A stretch of DNA of 64,000 nucleotides, from NCBI RefSeq assembly GCF_009727055.1, contig NC_052360.1:70845898-70909897 (forward strand), given 5' to 3'. Below, in pieces: positions 63,401 to 64,000 of the stretch. This DNA comes from Benincasa hispida. Its lineage: Eukaryota > Streptophyta > Magnoliopsida > Cucurbitales > Cucurbitaceae. Position 1 is the stretch's first letter, and each line of letters starts with the position of its first letter. The translations under genes were made by a program, and so were the position numbers. The notes under the pieces are model-generated. The model was not told where the DNA came from and did no database searches. It saw only the letters and a list, made by a program, of their open reading frames with translations.

Positions 63401-63879
63401 TGAGCGATACATCATAAAACAACAAGGACAGGAAGCAAAGTTCAAAATTAATCCAAACTAATACAAAATGGACCACTGAAAAGAACGAAGACTAAAAGGC
63501 TGGATATGTGAATGCCCTCCAGTTTAGGCTTATATCCTGAACCGAGAAGTCTGCAAAGGAATTGGACAGACTACACCAAGAGGAAGCATTATGTCGTTTT
63601 GTCTCAAAACGATCCAACCAAGGAGTTGATTTGAACAAATACAACAATTAAAAGTATCAAATAGATCTAATCCATATGCGAACAAGCCTCATACATATGT
63701 AGTGGTATTATTAGCAATAATGATAACGAACTAAATCACCAGCATATAGACATTAACCTTTTTGACTGCTGCGTCCAGAAGTTCTTTGGGACATACAATA
63801 TCAACAGGATCAGAAACAACACCAAGTGGATGGCCTAGGGATTCTCGGGTTTTCAACCACAGTTGCGCACAGTGACGAG
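18812..63879 (-). CDS. EDD1: Organellar glycine--tRNA ligase (glycyl-tRNA synthetase alpha-beta fusion), 3' 25 exons, partial
   Basis: The product charges tRNA-Gly with glycine. In Arabidopsis EDD1 the bacterial-type alpha and beta subunits are fused and the protein is dual-targeted to chloroplast and mitochondrion; loss is embryo-lethal. Coding exons: 63879-63758, 63017-62934, 61366-61280, 59353-59252, 58624-58561, 56007-55952, 45354-45283, 45076-44994, 44406-44358, 43154-43092, 42787-42698, 42625-42539, 33466-33395, 33299-33241, 31931-31838, 31613-31395, 30682-30588, 30116-30026, 29952-29848, 29206-29168, 28106-28017, 21430-21329, 19923-19842, 19733-19648 and 18910-18812. All junctions are GT-AG with matching phase; together they total 2,192 nt (729 residues plus stop). 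The transit peptide and most of the alpha part lie beyond the right edge. The frame is intact and conserved blocks are present, so I judge the gene functional despite large transposon-filled introns. Confidence 0.95.
19924..21328 (-). other. EDD1 intron 22
   Basis: 1.4 kb, AT-rich. 20690-21100 holds repeated 'aaaatacc(c/t)tt(a)aact(t)' phrases that look like an old degenerate repeat, but I cannot classify it. No coding signal. Confidence 0.4.
21549..21746. mobile_element. Possible hAT-type MITE
   Basis: The ends GAGTGTGTTTGGTTTAACT and (reverse complement) GAGGTCTGTTTGGATTGACT form imperfect inverted repeats around a ~200-bp AT-rich core, typical of plant MITEs. I found no clear target-site duplication. 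Confidence 0.4.
22207..22421 (+). repeat. 5' LTR of the complete Copia
   Basis: 215 bp from TGTTGAAAATAG to TTTTTCATCA, immediately followed by the PBS. It contains TATTTAAG-like core promoter sequence near 22280. Confidence 0.93.
22422..22433 (+). other. Primer-binding site of the complete Copia
   Basis: TGGTATCAGAGC, complementary to the 3' end of initiator-Met tRNA, directly abutting the LTR. Confidence 0.9.
23340..24140 (+). pseudogene. Copia gag with zinc knuckle (broken)
   Basis: The gag core starts near [20 protein letters not shown] and continues through a UBN2-type domain ([18 protein letters not shown]). A 14-bp tandem duplication at 23672-23699 shifts the frame; the product resumes at [18 protein letters not shown]2CX4HX4C knuckle (CEHCKKP-stop-HTKDQC) at about 24045-24090 has a stop codon between its second Cys and the His. 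Confidence 0.8.
24230..25600 (+). pseudogene. Copia protease and integrase (broken)
   Basis: The aspartic protease motif [15 protein letters not shown] is at ~24284-24330. A GAG-pre-integrase region is frameshifted (C-X2-C remnant near 24750). The integrase core shows [28 protein letters not shown] and [18 protein letters not shown]. Stops occur after HSDV (24829) and in the tract before QNGVAE (25103). A 38-bp segment is copied from 25336-25373 into 25431-25468, replacing the expected sequence. Confidence 0.85.
26071..27535 (+). pseudogene. Copia reverse transcriptase and RNase H (broken)
   Basis: RT tracts include [55 protein letters not shown] and the catalytic box [11 protein letters not shown] (~26630). 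RNase H tracts include [11 protein letters not shown] and [20 protein letters not shown], ending TKGLPR. There are stops after RGFT (26265) and YGLK (26502) and frameshifts near 26510-26590 and 27180-27260. Confidence 0.88.
27600..27823 (+). repeat. 3' LTR of the complete Copia
   Basis: 224 bp, same ends as the 5' LTR. It differs mainly by a longer T run (27666-27679), small indels and about a dozen substitutions. Confidence 0.93.
28017..33466 (-). CDS. EDD1: EDD1 exons 13-21: beta subunit, HD-like central and helical part
   Basis: Exon 13 has [20 protein letters not shown] and exon 14 [20 protein letters not shown]. Exon 15 has [19 protein letters not shown]. The largest exon, 16 (219 nt), includes [20 protein letters not shown] and [11 protein letters not shown]. 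Exon 17 has [17 protein letters not shown], and exon 18 [19 protein letters not shown], one of the most conserved tracts of the family. Exons 19-21 carry [29 protein letters not shown] and [12 protein letters not shown]. Confidence 0.93.
28107..29167 (-). other. EDD1 intron 20
   Basis: 1.06 kb, AT-rich, with no transposon or coding signal that I can recognise. Confidence 0.6.
29207..29847 (-). other. EDD1 intron 19
   Basis: 0.64 kb, AT-rich, nothing recognised. Confidence 0.6.
30117..30587 (-). other. EDD1 intron 17
   Basis: 0.47 kb, A-rich on the plus strand, nothing recognised. Confidence 0.6.
30683..31394 (-). other. EDD1 intron 16
   Basis: 0.7 kb. A phrase 'agagattgggtagag' occurs twice (30950-30965 and 31051-31066). 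Otherwise nothing is recognised. Confidence 0.55.
31932..33240 (-). other. EDD1 intron 14
   Basis: 1.3 kb, very AT-rich, with a short (AT)n run at about 32156-32171. No gene or classified element. Confidence 0.55.
33478..33531. repeat. (GAAAAAA)n microsatellite
   Basis: Six to seven repeats of a 7-bp GAAAAAA unit in EDD1 intron 12, directly upstream (in gene sense) of the exon 13 acceptor. Confidence 0.95.
34085..35733 (-). pseudogene. Copia A integrase tail and reverse transcriptase (broken)
   Basis: Beginning after element [20 protein letters not shown], then [25 protein letters not shown] and a Ser/Pro-rich linker. RT follows with [58 protein letters not shown], a catalytic box [12 protein letters not shown] (~34450-34490), and [17 protein letters not shown]. 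There are stops in several places. Confidence 0.8.
35738..37586 (-). repeat. 3' LTR of Copia B
   Basis: 1,849 bp. It is aligned end to end with the solo LTR 14795-16649 by shared landmarks ('gcatgc...caattag', 'cgagtcttaggacat...ccaaca'). TG at 35738 and CA at 37585-37586 define it. Both are members of one LTR family. Confidence 0.8.
35738..38510 (-). mobile_element. 5'-truncated Copia element 'B' inserted in Copia A
   Basis: On the minus strand the fragment begins at ~38510 inside the RT gene ([46 protein letters not shown]). It continues into RNase H ([38 protein letters not shown]) and a polypurine tract (AAGTGGGAG, ~37591-37599), and ends with a complete 3' LTR (37586-35738). There is no 5' LTR, gag, protease or integrase. 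A tract of RNase H/RT is also deleted near 38110-38250. Tork-like features are tentative. Confidence 0.8.
38520..39138 (-). pseudogene. Copia A GAG-pre-integrase and integrase N-terminal part
   Basis: [20 protein letters not shown] and [18 protein letters not shown] carry the HHCC-type zinc-binding residues. Then comes a degraded integrase core: [19 protein letters not shown] and [18 protein letters not shown], ending HVPKSFWAD at the junction with element B. Confidence 0.75.
39388..40438 (-). pseudogene. Copia A gag and protease region (broken)
   Basis: The frame starts at [20 protein letters not shown] and carries the gag tract [20 protein letters not shown]. It shifts near 40000 into [20 protein letters not shown]. 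The zinc knuckle ([14 protein letters not shown], ~39660) has lost its second Cys. The protease motif reads [13 protein letters not shown] in place of the usual DSGAT, so the catalytic context is altered. Confidence 0.75.
40964..41138 (-). repeat. Probable 5' LTR of Copia A
   Basis: The inner end (TG at 40964, beside the PBS at 40952-40963) is clear. The outer end at 41138 (minus strand TGTTATAGTTTTAATAATTAGG) is inferred from the TG/CA rule, and there is no second LTR to test it. Length would be about 175 bp. Confidence 0.5.
42539..45354 (-). CDS. EDD1: EDD1 exons 7-12: core of the beta subunit
   Basis: Exon 7 holds [14 protein letters not shown] and exon 8 [19 protein letters not shown], both strongly conserved in beta subunits. 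Exon 9 (49 nt) reads [17 protein letters not shown]. Exons 10-12 continue through [39 protein letters not shown] and [15 protein letters not shown] to ELPEDLLTM. Sizes are 72, 83, 49, 63, 90 and 87 nt. Intron 11 is only 72 bp. Confidence 0.92.
42788..44993 (-). other. EDD1 introns 8-10 (between exons 8 and 11), with TRIM-like insert in intron 9
   Basis: The introns at 43155-44357 and 44407-44993 are AT-rich. Intron 9 carries a probable TRIM (43204-43476) and, at 43680-44060, three diverged copies of a phrase like 'gaattacatccaaa...ccttggaattaagatgctt'. No other coding sequence appears apart from exons 9 and 10. Confidence 0.5.
43204..43476 (-). mobile_element. Probable TRIM (miniature LTR retrotransposon)
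   Basis: Two diverged direct repeats (43204-43264 and 43405-43476; shared 'ctcaatycaaaag', 'ggtaaatttagtta'-like text) flank a ~140-bp interior. On the minus strand the right repeat is followed by GTGGTATCAGAG (a Met-tRNA PBS) and the left one is preceded by the purine tract AAGTGAGGGAGAATG. That layout is LTR-PBS-PPT-LTR without coding sequence. The repeats are short and diverged, so this is moderate evidence only. Confidence 0.45.
45534..47497. repeat. Tandem duplication, two ~983-bp copies
   Basis: Copy 1 is 45534-46516 and copy 2 is 46517-47497, joined at a 'ttc' microhomology. Copy 2 ends inside the LINE; copy 1 carries 92 bp of the LINE 5' end (46428-46519). The copies are nearly identical and differ mostly by single-base gains or losses in homopolymer runs. 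Confidence 0.95.
47610..49981 (+). pseudogene. LINE ORF1 (broken)
   Basis: The start [20 protein letters not shown] is followed by a domain ([39 protein letters not shown]) typical of plant L1 ORF1 and likely for RNA binding. The frame breaks at ~48110-48206 and several times later. Readable pieces include 48206-48445, 48727-48975, 49022-49672 and the acidic end 49754-49981 ([18 protein letters not shown], then ILG-stop). ORF2 starts 15 bases after that stop. Confidence 0.7.
49997..53668 (+). pseudogene. LINE ORF2: AP-type endonuclease, reverse transcriptase, zf-RVT (broken)
   Basis: The endonuclease opens [17 protein letters not shown], with [17 protein letters not shown] and the catalytic [10 protein letters not shown] 26-bp tandem duplication at 50528-50579 shifts its frame. 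The RT shows [78 protein letters not shown] and the catalytic box QFTDDTLIF, where most plant L1 copies have FADD. The C-terminal zinc domain includes [11 protein letters not shown] and [14 protein letters not shown]. Stops occur after AQGR, FLLKF, FIEGR and elsewhere. Confidence 0.92.
54045..54216 (+). mobile_element. LINE 3'-end fragment
   Basis: The segment repeats the LINE 3'-UTR motif in diverged form (GGTGTGATGGGGATACTATG...CCTAGTTGAGAT) and the terminal 'cgagcattaatctcttttc', ending in an A-rich tail. It is 5' truncated to about 170 bp. Confidence 0.65.
54300..54862 (+). mobile_element. 5'-truncated LINE, ORF2 C-terminus plus 3' UTR
   Basis: The segment begins within ORF2 ([13 protein letters not shown], then [16 protein letters not shown]). 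It continues through a complete 3' UTR with GATATGATGAGGGCGCTAAG and the terminus 'ttaatgaagagactcgtttcc', then poly(A). Confidence 0.8.
55290..55376 (+). mobile_element. LINE 3'-terminal fragment
   Basis: Only the end 'cttgagcattagtctctttt' ... 'atcaatgaaaagttattttc' and an A-rich tail are clear. Upstream 55020-55290 is T-rich and may belong to the same insertion. Confidence 0.5.
55952..63017 (-). CDS. EDD1: EDD1 exons 2-6: N-terminal part of the beta subunit
   Basis: Exon 2 opens the beta part with [20 protein letters not shown], the hallmark start of bacterial-type GlyRS beta (tRNA_synt_2f). Exon 3 ends in AFGTPRRLV, exon 4 has [20 protein letters not shown], exon 5 reads [19 protein letters not shown], and exon 6 reads [19 protein letters not shown]. 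Sizes are 84, 87, 102, 64 and 56 nt. Exon 6 is only 56 nt and is isolated between the LINE-bearing introns 5 and 6, so automated annotation may miss it. Confidence 0.9.
56008..58560 (-). other. EDD1 intron 5 (2.55 kb)
   Basis: Contains a 5'-truncated plus-strand LINE (56745-58492) and two poly(T) runs (56385-56404, 56619-56633). 56010-56744 otherwise shows nothing recognisable. Confidence 0.8.
56745..58492 (+). mobile_element. 5'-truncated LINE, RT end to 3' UTR
   Basis: It starts within ORF2 ([39 protein letters not shown]) and continues through the zinc-binding region to [20 protein letters not shown] and [19 protein letters not shown]. The 3' UTR carries GGATATGATGAGGGTGCTAA...CCTAGTTGAGATGTCC, and an A-rich tail ends at ~58492. 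It is the same family as the element at 47409-53940 but clearly diverged. Confidence 0.88.
58625..59251 (-). other. EDD1 intron 4
   Basis: 0.63 kb, AT-rich, nothing recognised. Confidence 0.6.
60034..60058. repeat. (TA)n microsatellite
   Basis: About twelve TA dinucleotides in EDD1 intron 3. Confidence 0.95.
60459..60794 (-). mobile_element. Probable TRIM (miniature LTR retrotransposon)
   Basis: Direct repeats at 60459-60565 and about 60693-60794 share 'tattagata', 'ggggttccatctca', 'ggcaatga', 'atcttataaa' and 'ggatcctcaac'. On the minus strand the right copy is followed by TGGTATCAAAGACC (PBS) and the left copy is preceded by CTTGAGGGGCA (purine tract). The ~125-bp interior has no coding capacity. 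The ends lack a clean TG at the PBS side, so the exact boundaries are uncertain. Confidence 0.6.
61367..62933 (-). other. EDD1 intron 2 (1.6 kb)
   Basis: 61420-62280 is AT-rich with no recognisable feature. 62290-62830 holds a LINE RT fragment. Confidence 0.7.
62290..62830 (+). mobile_element. Degenerate LINE reverse-transcriptase fragment
   Basis: Plus-strand frames give [20 protein letters not shown] (RT motif around [10 protein letters not shown]) and [12 protein letters not shown], then text like the 'GMPHGYFGF' region following RT. Short and frameshifted. The 3' boundary is approximate. Confidence 0.65.
63018..63757 (-). other. EDD1 intron between window exons 1 and 2
   Basis: 0.74 kb. 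63170-63645 is a minus-strand LINE 3' end; the remainder is AT-rich. Confidence 0.75.
63170..63645 (-). mobile_element. 5'-truncated LINE 3' end, same strand as EDD1
   Basis: On the minus strand the frame reads [20 protein letters not shown], then SLNWRAF, the C-terminus of LINE ORF2. A 3' UTR follows with GGATATGATGATGGTGTTAT and GTGCACCTACTGATT, then a poly(A) tail seen as poly(T) at 63170-63193. Confidence 0.8.
63758..63879 (-). CDS. EDD1: EDD1 coding exon 1 of this window: end of the alpha-subunit part
   Basis: The exon begins after acceptor TTTAG with two bases finishing a codon. It reads [20 protein letters not shown] and ends ...[12 protein letters not shown] before donor GTTAAT. This is the C-terminal helix region of the alpha (catalytic) subunit and the linker to beta. 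The preceding exon is outside the window. Confidence 0.9.
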
Positions 63880-64000
63880 CTAAACTGATGGAATGAAATT
63901 AATTTCAGCACATGAAGAAATTAAAACTAATTACTTGGATAATGAATATTGCAACGGTACAATGAAAAGTATGAGAAACATGCAACTGAAAAGAAGAATT

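Noticed and set aside
1..64000. CRISPR arrays, bacterial operons, toxin-antitoxin, phage or plasmid systems
   Set aside because: The sequence is plant nuclear DNA. The regular repeats seen are microsatellites, LTRs or local duplications, with no spacer structure or associated genes.
1..64000. tRNA, rRNA or snoRNA genes
   Set aside because: No tRNA A/B-box pair with cloverleaf or rRNA tract was recognised by eye; the TGGTATCAGAGC matches are retrotransposon primer-binding sites, not tRNA genes. A tRNAscan-SE run would settle it.

Overview
This window is nuclear DNA from a flowering plant, almost certainly a eudicot. Two multi-exon genes with GT-AG introns, an AT-rich background and abundant plant Ty1/Copia and L1-type LINE retrotransposons support this. 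The LTR termini (TGTTGGGATTTGTGTCC and relatives) and the protein sequences make me suspect a cucurbit, but that is recognition, not proof. I see no bacterial, organellar or viral genes.

Two host genes lie on the minus strand. (1) At 14017-8574, seven coding exons encode a 354-residue RGG-repeat RNA-binding protein (Stm1/HABP4-PAI-RBP1 family, like Arabidopsis RGGA/B/C). (2) From 63879 down to 18812, 25 coding exons encode the last ~729 residues of the organellar glycyl-tRNA synthetase (EDD1-type alpha-beta fusion): the end of the alpha part, the whole beta part and the stop codon. Its 5' end lies beyond the right edge. I traced every exon junction by phase. The reading frame is unbroken although the gene is spread over more than 45 kb.

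The rest is mostly transposon material. 1-5599: 5' part of a minus-strand Copia element with a 2.3-kb LTR, cut by the window edge. 5600-8573: AT-rich intergenic DNA with old repeats. 8754-11654: last RGG intron, holding a long-inverted-repeat element and a LINE fragment. 14795-16649: solo LTR with a 5-bp target duplication. 22207-27823: complete but decayed plus-strand Copia in EDD1 intron 21. 34085-41138: minus-strand Copia interrupted by a 5'-truncated second Copia, in intron 12. 45534-47497: a ~983-bp tandem duplication that includes a LINE 5' end. 47409-53940: a full-length decayed LINE with target-site duplication, in intron 6. 54.0-55.4 kb and 56.7-58.5 kb: further LINE 3' ends. 43204-43476 and 60459-60794: two probable TRIM elements. 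62.3-62.8 kb and 63.17-63.65 kb: LINE fragments.

The two host genes have no evident functional link beyond both concerning RNA and translation. I found no convincing new biological system. The most interesting signals are the heavily expanded but intact EDD1 gene, the near-perfect tandem duplication whose copies differ mainly at homopolymers, a dense array of RATCGYNTAG-like motifs around a Copia primer-binding site, a conserved 3'-tail motif in five LINE copies, and local sequence duplications that broke the retrotransposon frames.
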